Source: Ruegeria intermedia
Lineage (GTDB): Bacteria; Pseudomonadota; Alphaproteobacteria; Rhodobacterales; Rhodobacteraceae
Length of the DNA: 64,000 bases
Reading direction: 5' to 3'
NCBI RefSeq assembly: GCF_900129345.1
Contig: NZ_FQVK01000006.1
Span: 106,538 to 170,537, forward strand
The notes beneath the pieces are model-generated. The model searched no databases. It worked only from the letters and a program-made list of their open reading frames with translations, and was not told the origin of the DNA. The position numbers and the translations under genes are program-made. Positions 9,177 through 16,914 of the stretch are shown one piece after another (the stretch's first letter is position 1; each line of letters opens with the position of its first letter).

Positions 9177-9545
9177 ATGATGTTTGGCATTCCCGGCAAG
9201 CAGGCCGTGACGATGACCCCGAAGGCGGCCGAGCAGATCGTTCGGCTGATGAAGTCGGGCGGCCATGCCGGCCTGCGCATCGGCGTCAAGAAGGGCGGAT
9301 GCGCCGGCATGGAATACACGATGGAATATGTCGATCAGGCCGACCCGAATGACGAGGTCGTCGAACAGGACGGCGCCCGGGTGATGATTGCGCCCATGGC
9401 CCAGATGTTCCTGTTCGGCACGGAAATCGACTATGAAACCTCGCTGCTGGAATCGGGGTTCAAATTCAAGAACCCCAACGTGGTCGATGCCTGCGGCTGC
9501 GGCGAATCGATCAAGTTCGACGAGTCGCTGGCCCAGCAGGGTTAA
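9177..9545 (+). CDS. sufA: A-type iron-sulfur cluster carrier/insertion protein (HesB/IscA family)
   Basis: This 122-residue protein has the three conserved cluster-binding cysteines: one in KKGGCAGMEY and two in DACGCGESI near the C terminus. It starts MMFGIPGKQAVTMTPKAAEQI; two adjacent ATGs (9177 and 9180) make the exact start ambiguous by one codon. It carries or transfers Fe-S clusters to apo-enzymes. It resembles SufA/ErpA, and the exact subtype cannot be assigned. Its last codons overlap the convergent oxygenase gene by 4 bp. Confidence 0.9.
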   Translation: MMFGIPGKQAVTMTPKAAEQIVRLMKSGGHAGLRIGVKKGGCAGMEYTMEYVDQADPNDEVVEQDGARVMIAPMAQMFLFGTEIDYETSLLESGFKFKNPNVVDACGCGESIKFDESLAQQG

Positions 9546-10462
9546 GGGTTCTGTTTCAGGTGCAGATAGGTTTCCTGAAAGCGCCGGGTCAGATGGTCCC
9601 CGGCGCTGATCGTCCGGCCTGAACCGGGCGGCGCGACATTGGTGTCGTAGGACGGGTTGAAGAACAGCGGAACCGAGATCCGCTCGTCCCGACCGCCCCT
9701 GACGCGGTGCATGGTGGCCTTGACGCGCCCCGCGGTCCAGAATTCCAGCATTTCCCCGAAATTGATGATGAAAGTGCCAGGGTCAGCCTGCACCGGTTGC
9801 CATTCGCCTCCGGGCATTTGAACTTCGAGCCCGGGCTGACCGTCGGTGGCCAGAAGAGTCAGACAGCCATAGTCGGTATGCGCGGCGATGCCGAAATCCT
9901 TTGCGCCTGCCCAGTCCGGGCGCCGGGGATAGTAGTTGCCGCGCAGCAAGGCCATCGGCGTGTCGAATGCCCGGTCGAAACTGTTGGCGTCCTGCCCCAG
10001 GGCGCAGGCGATGGCCCGCAGGATCCGCATCGCCACCGCACAGGCATCCGCGTAATAGGCTTGGATGACGGCGCGAAACTCGGGCGGCTGCGCGGGCCAC
10101 AAGTTCGGCGCATAGACGCTCAGCCCCCGGCCCTGATACGGGTTTCCCGGCGGCAATTCGTACCCGCAATCGAATACTCCCTTGTAGTCGGGGTTGGCAT
10201 CCGGGTCGACCTGCTCGGACCCGGGCGCGCCCCAGCCGCGGTTCGCGCCCGTCCGCGCCATGTCCACCGCCCGCTTGTCGGCGCGCGGCAGGTGGAAGAA
10301 CGCGCGGTAGGTTTCGATGACGGAACGCACGCGATCTGCGGTCAATCCGGTATTTGAGACCGTCAGAAACCCGACCCGTTGCGCTGCATCGGCAAGGCGC
10401 GCCAGATCTTCGGGCGCGCGGCGGTCCAGTTTTGCAAGATCCAGGTCGTCGATCATCGGCAT
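9542..10462 (-). CDS. 2-oxoglutarate/Fe(II)-dependent oxygenase, isopenicillin N synthase-like
   Basis: About 306 residues from the preferred start MPMIDDLDLAKLDRRA (10462). An ATG 21 codons upstream would add an Arg-rich tail unlike the family. The N-terminal DIOX_N part (GFLTVSNTGL, AFFHLPRADKR) is followed by the 2OG-FeII_Oxy domain. Iron ligands lie in IAAHTDYGCLTLL (HxD) and ATMHRVRGG (His), and the 2OG arginine in ERISVPLFFNPSYD. Such enzymes hydroxylate or cyclise small molecules; the substrate is unknown. It is convergent with the A-type carrier gene and divergent from tpiA. Confidence 0.9.
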   Translation of the reverse strand: MPMIDDLDLAKLDRRAPEDLARLADAAQRVGFLTVSNTGLTADRVRSVIETYRAFFHLPRADKRAVDMARTGANRGWGAPGSEQVDPDANPDYKGVFDCGYELPPGNPYQGRGLSVYAPNLWPAQPPEFRAVIQAYYADACAVAMRILRAIACALGQDANSFDRAFDTPMALLRGNYYPRRPDWAGAKDFGIAAHTDYGCLTLLATDGQPGLEVQMPGGEWQPVQADPGTFIINFGEMLEFWTAGRVKATMHRVRGGRDERISVPLFFNPSYDTNVAPPGSGRTISAGDHLTRRFQETYLHLKQNP

Positions 10463-10589
10463 ACAGGTCCAATTGGCCCCCGCAGAGTGGCGGCGAAACC
10501 GGCGCCTCGCAACCGGAATTGTCACGCCCGGGCAGCGGTGCTAACTGGAGTACAACCATAAACGCATCAACGACCGCGGAGGACCCGAC

Positions 10590-11336
10590 ATGCGACGCAA
10601 GCTGGCGGCAGGCAACTGGAAGATGAACGGAACCGGGGCCGCGCTGTCCGAGCTGCAAACGCTGGAGCAAAGCCACCCCGCGCCCACGGTCGATATTCTG
10701 ATCTGTCCGCCGGCCACCCTGATCCACCGCGCGGCGCAAACGGTCGGGGACAGCATCGCCATCGGCGGTCAGGATTGCCATGCCGAACGCTCTGGCGCGC
10801 ATACGGGCGACATCAGCGCCGAGATGCTGAAGGACGCGGGTGCGACCCATGTGATTCTGGGCCATTCCGAACGGCGCGAGGACCACGGCGAACAGGACGA
10901 GGACGTGCGTGCCAAGGCCCGTGCGGCCATGGATGCCGGCCTGGTCGCCATCATCTGCGTCGGCGAAAGCCTCGAGCAGCGCGAAGCCGCCAACACGCTG
11001 GACATCATCGGCGGGCAACTGTCGGGGTCGGTGCCCGACCAGTCGACCGGCGAAAACCTGGTGATTGCCTACGAGCCGATCTGGGCCATCGGCACCGGCA
11101 AGGTCCCGACGCTGGACGAGATCGGCGAGGTTCACGACTTCATCCGCGCCCGGCTTGAACGTCGGTTCGGCGAGGGTGTGGGGCGGTCGGTGCGGTTGCT
11201 GTACGGAGGCTCGGTAAAACCCGCCAATGCGGCCGAGATCTTCGGCGTGTCGAACGTGGATGGTGCGCTGGTCGGCGGGGCCAGCCTGAAGGCCGGCGAT
11301 TTCTCGGGCATCATCTCGGCGCTCGAACAGGCCTGA
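10590..11336 (+). CDS. tpiA: Triosephosphate isomerase
   Basis: The 248-residue cytosolic glycolytic enzyme interconverts DHAP and glyceraldehyde-3-phosphate. It begins [14 protein letters not shown] (catalytic Lys in NWKMNG), has the electrophilic His in [11 protein letters not shown], the catalytic Glu in [12 protein letters not shown], and the phosphate-binding loops LLYGGSVKP and [11 protein letters not shown]. Length is typical. The intergenic region to the divergent oxygenase is 127 bp and no special regulatory motif was seen in it. Confidence 0.98.
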   Translation: MRRKLAAGNWKMNGTGAALSELQTLEQSHPAPTVDILICPPATLIHRAAQTVGDSIAIGGQDCHAERSGAHTGDISAEMLKDAGATHVILGHSERREDHGEQDEDVRAKARAAMDAGLVAIICVGESLEQREAANTLDIIGGQLSGSVPDQSTGENLVIAYEPIWAIGTGKVPTLDEIGEVHDFIRARLERRFGEGVGRSVRLLYGGSVKPANAAEIFGVSNVDGALVGGASLKAGDFSGIISALEQA

Positions 11337-11400
11337 CCCGTCTGCCGCCAATCGAATGCCGGCTTGGCCGTGCGATCACCTCAAACCCGGGGCCGGAACC

Positions 11401-12207
11401 ATGAAAGTCTGTGTCATCTGCATGAAATGGGGCAATCTCTACGGCCCCGAATACGTCAACCTGCTGTACCGGGCGGTTCAGGACAACCTGTCGATCGAGC
11501 ACGATTTCATCTGCATCTCCGATGATTTCACGGGACTCGAGCCCGGCATCAAACGGCAGCCCTTTGCCTTTCCCCAGTTGGACCGCCCGCTTTGGACGCA
11601 TGGAAAATGGCCCAAGCTTCAGATGTTCGACCGCCGGATCGTCGGCCAGTACGATGCGGCGCTGTTCCTGGACCTCGACCTGCTGATCACCGGCGATCTC
11701 GACCCGCTGTTCCAGATCACGCTGGACAAGGGCGGGCTGTATCTGATGCCCAAGTTCCGCGGCTTCGTCTGGCGGATGATTCCGGCCGGTTTCTGGGATC
11801 TCGTGCCGTGGCTGATGAACAAGGTCACCCGTGGCAATTCATCCGTGGTGGGCTTTGTCCCGTCCCAGCAATATCACCTGTTCGACGAGTTTGACGGCGA
11901 CACCCATCTGCCGAAATACGAAAACGACCAGAACTATATTTCGGCCCTGGCCTACAGGCGTCGGTGCTTCCCCAAGAACTGGTGCATCGGCCTGATCCAC
12001 CTGGTGCCCTACTGGCCGTTCGGCCTGATCTACAAACCCTATCGGAACCTGCCCCGGCGTCCCAAGATCGTGATCTTCAACGGCCGGCCCAATCCCGACG
12101 AACTTGTCAACGACGACATCGGATCCTGGGGTGCGCGGCGGCGGCGGGCCTACGGAGGCATCCGGTGGGTCGCGGACTATCTGGCGAAATACGGCGACCC
12201 GGCCTGA
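11401..12207 (+). CDS. Glycosyltransferase (GT-A fold, DxD motif)
   Basis: This 268-residue protein starts at MKVCVICMKWGNLYGPEYVN. An in-frame ATG 15 codons upstream gives a tail unlike the family. The GT-A-type metal/nucleotide-sugar motif is in ALFLDLDLLITGDLDPLF (about residues 84-100). The rest matches uncharacterised bacterial glycosyltransferases with a DxD motif and a hydrophobic C-terminal segment (LIHLVPYWPFGLIY). Donor and acceptor are unknown. It follows tpiA after 64 bp but is not obviously functionally linked to it. Confidence 0.75.
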   Translation: MKVCVICMKWGNLYGPEYVNLLYRAVQDNLSIEHDFICISDDFTGLEPGIKRQPFAFPQLDRPLWTHGKWPKLQMFDRRIVGQYDAALFLDLDLLITGDLDPLFQITLDKGGLYLMPKFRGFVWRMIPAGFWDLVPWLMNKVTRGNSSVVGFVPSQQYHLFDEFDGDTHLPKYENDQNYISALAYRRRCFPKNWCIGLIHLVPYWPFGLIYKPYRNLPRRPKIVIFNGRPNPDELVNDDIGSWGARRRRAYGGIRWVADYLAKYGDPA

Positions 12208-12210
12208 GGG

Positions 12211-12236
12211 ATCCGAACCGGCGCACCGGTTCGGAT
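12211..12236. terminator. Perfect palindrome between convergent genes (bidirectional terminator candidate)
   Basis: An 11-bp perfect inverted repeat ATCCGAACCGG/CCGGTTCGGAT (12211-12221 with 12226-12236) with a four-base loop lies between the glycosyltransferase stop and the convergent dctM stop. No T-run follows on either strand, so it could also be an mRNA-protecting hairpin. Confidence 0.6.
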
Positions 12237-12249
12237 CGGATCCTTCCCG

Positions 12250-13626
12250 CTAGTTCGTTATGATCTCGGGGCCCATGAAGGTGTTCGGCAGCACCGTCGA
12301 GATCCACGGGATGTAGGTGACCATGATCAGGAACACGAACAGCACCGCCAGGAAGGGCAGCGCGGCGCGGACCACGCTCATCATCGGCATGCCTGCGACG
12401 CCCGAGGTGACGAACAGGTTCAAACCCACGGGCGGCGTGATCATCCCGATCTCCATGTTGACCACCATGATGATGCCCAGGTGAATCGGGTCGATGCCCA
12501 GCTCGATGGCGATCGGGAAGACCAGCGGCGCCACGATGACCAGCAGGCCCGAGGGCTCCATGAACTGACCACCGATCAGCAGGATCACGTTCACCACGAT
12601 CAGGAACGCCACCGGCCCCAGCCCTGCCGACAACATCGCGTTGGCGATATGCTGCGGCACCTGCTCGTCGGTCAGAACATGCTTGAGGATCAGCGCGTTG
12701 GCGATCACGAACAGCAGCGTCACCGTCAACTTGCCGGCCTCGAACAAGGTGTGCTTCGTGTCAGCGTGGAAGAAGGCGGTAATCAGCGCATGGGGCTTTT
12801 TCAGCAGCGACATGTTCTGTTCGCCATCGGCCGTGCGCAACGGCCCCATGTCCTTGTAGACGAAGCTGGCGATGAAGAAGGCATAGACGGCCGCCACCGC
12901 CGCGGCCTCGGTCGGGGTGAAGATCCCGCCATAGATGCCGCCCAGGATGATGACGATCAGGAACAGGCCCCAGGCCGCCTCGCGCGCCGATTCAAAGATC
13001 TCGCCCCAGCCCAGCCAGTCGCCCTTGGGCAGGTTCTTGACCTTGGCCATGACGTAGATCGTGACCATCAGCATCAGCCCCGCCAACAGGCCCGGAATGA
13101 CGCCCGCCAGGAACATCCGGCCCACCGAGACCTCGACGGCGGCGGCATAGACGACCATCACGATCGACGGCGGGATCAGGATGCCCAGCGTGCCCGCGTT
13201 GCAGATCACGCCGGCGGCGAATTCCTTGGAATAGCCCACCTGCCGCATCCCGGCAATCACGATCGAGCCGATGGCGACCACCGTCGCGGGGCTCGAGCCC
13301 GACAGGGCCGCGAACAGCATGCAGGCGAACACGCCCGCGATTGCCAGACCGCCCGGCAGGTGCCCCACGCAGGCGATCGAGAACCGGATGATCCGCCGCG
13401 CCACCCCGCCGGTCGTCATGAAGGACGAGGCCAGGATGAAGAACGGGATCGCCAGCAGGGTGAAGTGGCCCTCGAAGGCTTCGAACAAAGTGGCGGCGAC
13501 CGAGGCCAGCGAGCTGTCGGAATAGATCAGCAGGAACAGAGTCGAGCTGAGGCCAAGCGCCACCGCAATCGGAACGCCGATCAGCAGCAGCCCCACGACC
13601 ATCGAGAAAAGAAGAACAACGTCCAT
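12250..13626 (-). CDS. dctM: TRAP dicarboxylate transporter, large permease DctM
   Basis: This 458-residue integral membrane protein carries the TRAP DctM pattern: N-terminal GLLLIGVPIAVALGLSS, then FFILASSFMTTGGVARRI, LSGSSPATVVAIGSIVI and AGTLGILIPPSIVMVVYA, and near the end MEPSGLLVIVAPLVFPIA and MEIGMITPPVGLNLFV. It is about 30 residues longer than typical DctM, with a hydrophilic insert around residues 265-290. It is the Na+-coupled transport subunit working with DctQ and DctP. Its start overlaps the dctQ stop by one base (TGATG), implying translational coupling. Confidence 0.96.
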   Translation of the reverse strand: MDVVLLFSMVVGLLLIGVPIAVALGLSSTLFLLIYSDSSLASVAATLFEAFEGHFTLLAIPFFILASSFMTTGGVARRIIRFSIACVGHLPGGLAIAGVFACMLFAALSGSSPATVVAIGSIVIAGMRQVGYSKEFAAGVICNAGTLGILIPPSIVMVVYAAAVEVSVGRMFLAGVIPGLLAGLMLMVTIYVMAKVKNLPKGDWLGWGEIFESAREAAWGLFLIVIILGGIYGGIFTPTEAAAVAAVYAFFIASFVYKDMGPLRTADGEQNMSLLKKPHALITAFFHADTKHTLFEAGKLTVTLLFVIANALILKHVLTDEQVPQHIANAMLSAGLGPVAFLIVVNVILLIGGQFMEPSGLLVIVAPLVFPIAIELGIDPIHLGIIMVVNMEIGMITPPVGLNLFVTSGVAGMPMMSVVRAALPFLAVLFVFLIMVTYIPWISTVLPNTFMGPEIITN

Positions 13627-14303
13627 CAGTCATGCTCTCCCTGCTGGGCCCGGACCTCTTCGATTTCGTCCTCGACCTCGTGACTGGCCACAAGACGGTC
13701 GGTTTCACCGCGCCAGATCTGCACGCCCACCTGGGCGAAGCGGATCACCAACAGCAGCATGGAAACCGGCAGCACCAGATAAGGCACGACCTTGGGCAGT
13801 TTTTCGTAGTGATCGCCATAGTTTATGAGGTCTTCCAGAAAGCGTAGCGGCGCGACCATGGGAATGTCGTCCACCTCATAGAAACTCTGGCTGCGGGCCG
13901 AAAAGTCGAACCCCGTGGGGAACCAGCGCCCCGAAGTCGGCGGCAGATCGGCAAACACGGCCCAATAGTCATAGGCCCCTTTCAGCATCAGCAGCGAGAA
14001 AATCAAACAGAAGCCCACGGATACCAACGCCATGACCCGGCGCGGCCCGGGGGCCAGCATGTTCAGGATCGCGTCCACGCCCAGATGGGCGTGCTTCTTG
14101 ACCGCGTAGGATGCGCCCAGCAGCACCAGCCATCCAAAGGCGAACACGGTCAGTTCCAGCGCCCACAGGATGTTGGAATTGAAGACGAAGCGCGCGATCA
14201 CGTTGGCGAAGGTCACCGCCGTCATCAGCCCCAGCAGCAGCGCGATCAGGGTTTCCTCGATATGGTCGACCAGCCCCGTCGGGCCGGATTTCGCACCAGA
14301 CAT
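13626..14303 (-). CDS. dctQ: TRAP dicarboxylate transporter, small permease DctQ
   Basis: This 225-residue protein has the four DctQ membrane segments: LIALLLGLMTAVTFANVIAR, ELTVFAFGWLVLLGASYAV, RVMALVSVGFCLIFSLLML and VVPYLVLPVSMLLLVIRF. The family motif KKHAHLGVDAI follows segment two. It is larger than the usual 160-180 residues because of a roughly 50-residue hydrophilic loop before the last segment (PPTSGRWFPTG through NYGDHYEKLP) and an acidic tail. It lies between dctP and dctM in one transcription unit, after a strong hairpin. Confidence 0.95.
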   Translation of the reverse strand: MSGAKSGPTGLVDHIEETLIALLLGLMTAVTFANVIARFVFNSNILWALELTVFAFGWLVLLGASYAVKKHAHLGVDAILNMLAPGPRRVMALVSVGFCLIFSLLMLKGAYDYWAVFADLPPTSGRWFPTGFDFSARSQSFYEVDDIPMVAPLRFLEDLINYGDHYEKLPKVVPYLVLPVSMLLLVIRFAQVGVQIWRGETDRLVASHEVEDEIEEVRAQQGEHD

Positions 14304-14340
14304 CTTTCTGTTCCCACGTTTTTCATTGAGAGAATTGGCG

Positions 14341-14402
14341 GCGGGCCGTCGGGCCCGCCCTGCCCGCCCCTCGGCAACTCGCAGGTTGCCAAGGGGTCGG
14401 GC
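14341..14402 (-). promoter_or_regulatory. Strong hairpin pair between dctP and dctQ (differential-expression element)
   Basis: The dctP-dctQ gap contains a long hairpin: CCCCT-C-GGCAAC (14367-14378) pairs with GTTGCC-A-AGGGG (14385-14396), and outer GCCCG/CGGGC (14362-14366 and 14398-14402) extends the stem. A second short hairpin GCGGGC/GCCCGC occupies 14341-14358. Such structures usually raise the amount of binding-protein mRNA relative to the permease mRNA by partial termination or 3'-end protection. Confidence 0.7.
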
Positions 14403-14411
14403 GCGGCCGGA

Positions 14412-15413
14412 TCAGAATCCGGCGTTGATGGCCTGCGCCGCGTCGATCTTGTCCTGACCGACGTCACCGGCGAACTTTTCCCAGACCGGCTTCATCGCAT
14501 CGACCCAAGCCTGACGCTGTTCCGGCGTCAGTTGGCGGATGGTGCCGCCGGCGTCGATGATCGCCTGCTTGGCCTGCTCGTTCACGGCAAACGCCTCTTT
14601 GTTGCGCTGCTCGGTCACCTCGGCGAGGATGGTCAGGAACTGGTCACGCACGTCCGGATCCAGGCTGTCCAGCCAGTCCACCGAGGTCACGACCAGATAG
14701 TCGATGATGCCGTGGTTGGTTTCGGTGATGCCGTCCTGCACCTCGAAGAACTTCTTGCCGTAGATGTTCGACCAGGTGTTCTCCTGCCCGTCCACAACGC
14801 CCTGCTGCAGGGCACCGTAAACCTCCGAAAAGGCCATTTTCTGCGGGCTGCCGCCGATGGCTTCCATCTGCGCGACCAGCACGTCCGAGGACTGCACGCG
14901 GAACTTGAGCCCCTCGGCGTCGCTGGGCAGAAGCAGCGGCTTGTTGGCCGACATCTGCTTCATGCCGTTGTGCCAGAAGGCCAGCCCCTGCAGGCCACGG
15001 CGTTGCATGCTGTCCTTCATCTCCTGGCCGGCCTCGGACGCCTGGAAGGCATCCACCGCGTCGATGTTCTTGAACATGAACGGCAGGTCGAACAGGCGGA
15101 ACTGCTTGGTGAACTTCTCGAATTTCGACAGCGAGGGCGCGGCCAGTTGCACGTCGCCCTGCAGCATCGCCTCAAGCACCTTGTCGTCATTGTAGAGCGT
15201 GGAGTTCGGATAGACCTCCATGCACATCTTGCCGTCCATTTCCTCGTTCACGCGCTTTTCCAGCAGCGAGGCGGCGATCCCCTTGGGGTGCTTGTCGGTG
15301 TTGGTCACATGCGCGAATTTGACGACGATCTCACCGTCGTCGCATTGGGCGAAGCCGGCCGTCGCGGTCACGGACAGGGCCAGAGCGGTTGCAGCTGTTG
15401 CAAGGAATTTCAT
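14412..15413 (-). CDS. dctP: TRAP dicarboxylate transporter, periplasmic binding protein DctP
   Basis: The 333-residue precursor starts at ATG 15413 with signal peptide MKFLATAATALALSVTATAG (cleavage after GFAQ). The open frame extends further upstream but only the signal-peptide start makes sense. DctP features include KFAHVTNTDKHPKG, LQGDVQLAAPSLSKFEKF, LKFRVQSSDVLVAQMEAIGG with the carboxylate-binding Arg, and GVVDGQENTWSNI. It binds C4-dicarboxylates or a related organic acid and delivers it to DctQM. The cognate DctB/DctD genes lie directly upstream, and two palindromic sites precede the promoter. Confidence 0.96.
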   Translation of the reverse strand: MKFLATAATALALSVTATAGFAQCDDGEIVVKFAHVTNTDKHPKGIAASLLEKRVNEEMDGKMCMEVYPNSTLYNDDKVLEAMLQGDVQLAAPSLSKFEKFTKQFRLFDLPFMFKNIDAVDAFQASEAGQEMKDSMQRRGLQGLAFWHNGMKQMSANKPLLLPSDAEGLKFRVQSSDVLVAQMEAIGGSPQKMAFSEVYGALQQGVVDGQENTWSNIYGKKFFEVQDGITETNHGIIDYLVVTSVDWLDSLDPDVRDQFLTILAEVTEQRNKEAFAVNEQAKQAIIDAGGTIRQLTPEQRQAWVDAMKPVWEKFAGDVGQDKIDAAQAINAGF

Positions 15414-15546
15414 GTTGATGTCCTCCCAGACGTTTTGAAACCTCCGTTGGCGCCCTCCAAGGCGCCAGATGCGCAGAAGTGAAGCGAATCGGACGCAGCC
15501 GATCAACGTTTCGGCGAGCCTGCGGGGATTTTGATTTTTTTTCTTT

Positions 15547-15575
15547 ATTTTCTGTGTCTTAAAAAGCGTATCCAA
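15547..15575 (-). promoter_or_regulatory. Possible sigma-70-type promoter of dctPQM
   Basis: The reverse strand reads TTGGAT (15570-15575), a 17-bp spacer and GAAAAT (15547-15552), a modest sigma-70-like match. I found no clear TGGC-N8-TTGC (-24/-12) sigma-54 element between the operators and dctP. The position, 26 bp downstream of the nearer palindrome, fits activator-dependent initiation. Confidence 0.4.
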
Positions 15576-15600
15576 CATACCTGAATGGCCGCCCGGAGAG

Positions 15601-15624
15601 TGCTGTGCGAAAATCCGCACAGCA
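15601..15624. promoter_or_regulatory. DctD-type operator, promoter-proximal copy
   Basis: A perfect 9-bp inverted repeat TGCTGTGCG/CGCACAGCA flanks the six-base spacer AAAATC. It resembles the GTGCG-N6-CGCAC sites bound by DctD upstream of rhizobial dctA. It is about 190 bp upstream of the dctP start codon and 26 bp upstream of the candidate -35. Confidence 0.75.
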
Positions 15625-15636
15625 AGGTGCGCGCCC

Positions 15637-15652
15637 GTGCGAAAAACCGCAC
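15637..15652. promoter_or_regulatory. DctD-type operator, distal copy
   Basis: GTGCG-AAAAAC-CGCAC repeats the core of the proximal site with the same six-base spacing. The two centres are 32 bp apart, about three helical turns, so two dimers could bind on the same DNA face. It ends 32 bp downstream of the dctD stop codon. Confidence 0.7.
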
Positions 15653-15684
15653 ACCCGTCGAATCGACCGCGAATCGACATCGGC

Positions 15685-16914
15685 CTAGCGGCGATAGTCC
15701 TCGGGGCGGATGCCGTAACGCGCCAGCTTGTCATAGAAGGTCTTGCGCGGAAGCTTCAGCGACCGCGCAGCCTCCGAGGCCTTGCCGTTGTGCCGCCCCA
15801 GCGCCGCGATCAAAAGCGACCGCTCGACCCGGGCCATCTGCTCGGCCAATCCCAGATCGGCCGCCGCCGCCACCTCCTCGGGCATGCCCAGGACAAAACG
15901 CATGGCAGCCGACATCAGCGACCGGGCGTTGCCCGGCCAGTCGCGCGCCATCAGGCTGGCCAGGTGTTCGGGCGTGACGTCGGGCGCGGCGATCCCGGCC
16001 TGTTCGGCCGCCTGGGCCACATAGTGACGAAAGATCACCGGGATATCCTCGGGGCGTTCCGCCAAGGACGGCACCCGAACCCGCATCACGTCCAGCCGAT
16101 AGAACAGATCGGCGTTGAACTGGCCCTCGGCCACCAGCGCGGCAAGATCCGCGGTCGTGCCGGCGATGATGCGCACCCCGGCGCCCGCTTCGATCAGGTC
16201 GAGCGTGGCGTATTGAGTGGCCTCGGGCATGGCCGACACCTCATCGAGAAACAGAGAGCCGCCGGCCGCATCCCCTGCCACCTGTCGCAGGTCCTGCGCC
16301 GTCAGCCCGGCCGCCGGGCGCTTGACGAACGGCCCCTGCGCGCGCGGCGACATCAGGTGGACAACCTCGGCAACCTTGGAAATCCCGCTTCCCGGCGGAC
16401 CGGTCACCAGAACCTCGGCCTGGGTCGGGGCCACGCTGCGCACGCGGGCACGCAGGTCTTCGGCCTGGGGCGAGTGTCCGAACAGCAGCCGCGCGGCCGG
16501 GTCGCCCTTTTCCAGCTCGCGTTTGGCCCGGCGTTCGGCCAGCACCTCGGCCCGCTTGGCAAAGGCCCGATCCAGCACCGCCAACAGATCCGCGGCCGCG
16601 CAGGGTTTTTCCAGAAAGTCAAACGCCCCCTGCCCCATGGCCTGCACCGCCATGGGTATGTCGCCCTCGCCCGTCAGCAGGATCACCGGCAGGTCGGGAT
16701 CGACCGACCGGGCATGCGCCAGCAGGTGAAACCCGTCGCGCCCCGGCATGCGGATGTCGGACAGGATCACGCCGGGAAAGCCGGCTTGGATATGATCCTT
16801 GGCGGCCACGAACGACCCCGCCGGAATGACCGTCAGTTCGGCCAGTTCCAGCGTCTGGGCCAGGGCCTCGCGCACGGCGGCGTCATCATCGACCAGCAGG
16901 ACCGAGCGGATCAT
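15685..16914 (-). CDS. dctD: DctD-like response regulator lacking the GAFTGA sigma-54 loop
   Basis: This 409-residue protein has a normal receiver domain: acidic pocket D9-D11, phospho-acceptor D53 in VILSDIRMPG, T81 and K103 in FLEKPCA. The AAA+ domain that follows is unusual. The Walker A region reads GPPGSGIS (172-179) with Ile at the lysine position, and the stretch from PRAQGPFV to GGSLFLDEV is about 30 residues too short, lacking the ESELFGHEKGAFTGA region. Walker B, a sensor I-like region, YRLDVMRVRVPSLAER and WPGNARSL remain. A Fis-type helix-turn-helix ends the protein (ASEAARSLKLPRKTFYDKL). Its start overlaps dctB by 4 bp. Operators of DctD type lie just downstream, in front of dctP. 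Confidence 0.9.
   Translation of the reverse strand: MIRSVLLVDDDAAVREALAQTLELAELTVIPAGSFVAAKDHIQAGFPGVILSDIRMPGRDGFHLLAHARSVDPDLPVILLTGEGDIPMAVQAMGQGAFDFLEKPCAAADLLAVLDRAFAKRAEVLAERRAKRELEKGDPAARLLFGHSPQAEDLRARVRSVAPTQAEVLVTGPPGSGISKVAEVVHLMSPRAQGPFVKRPAAGLTAQDLRQVAGDAAGGSLFLDEVSAMPEATQYATLDLIEAGAGVRIIAGTTADLAALVAEGQFNADLFYRLDVMRVRVPSLAERPEDIPVIFRHYVAQAAEQAGIAAPDVTPEHLASLMARDWPGNARSLMSAAMRFVLGMPEEVAAAADLGLAEQMARVERSLLIAALGRHNGKASEAARSLKLPRKTFYDKLARYGIRPEDYRR

Noticed and set aside
9783..11351. 522-codon reverse frame across tpiA and the oxygenase
   Set aside because: It crosses two recognisable genes in the wrong frame or strand and has no family pattern.
15414..15600. Sigma-54 (-24/-12) promoter for dctP
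   Set aside because: Looked for TGGC-N8-TTGC between the operators and dctP on the sense strand and found none; the regulator also lacks GAFTGA.
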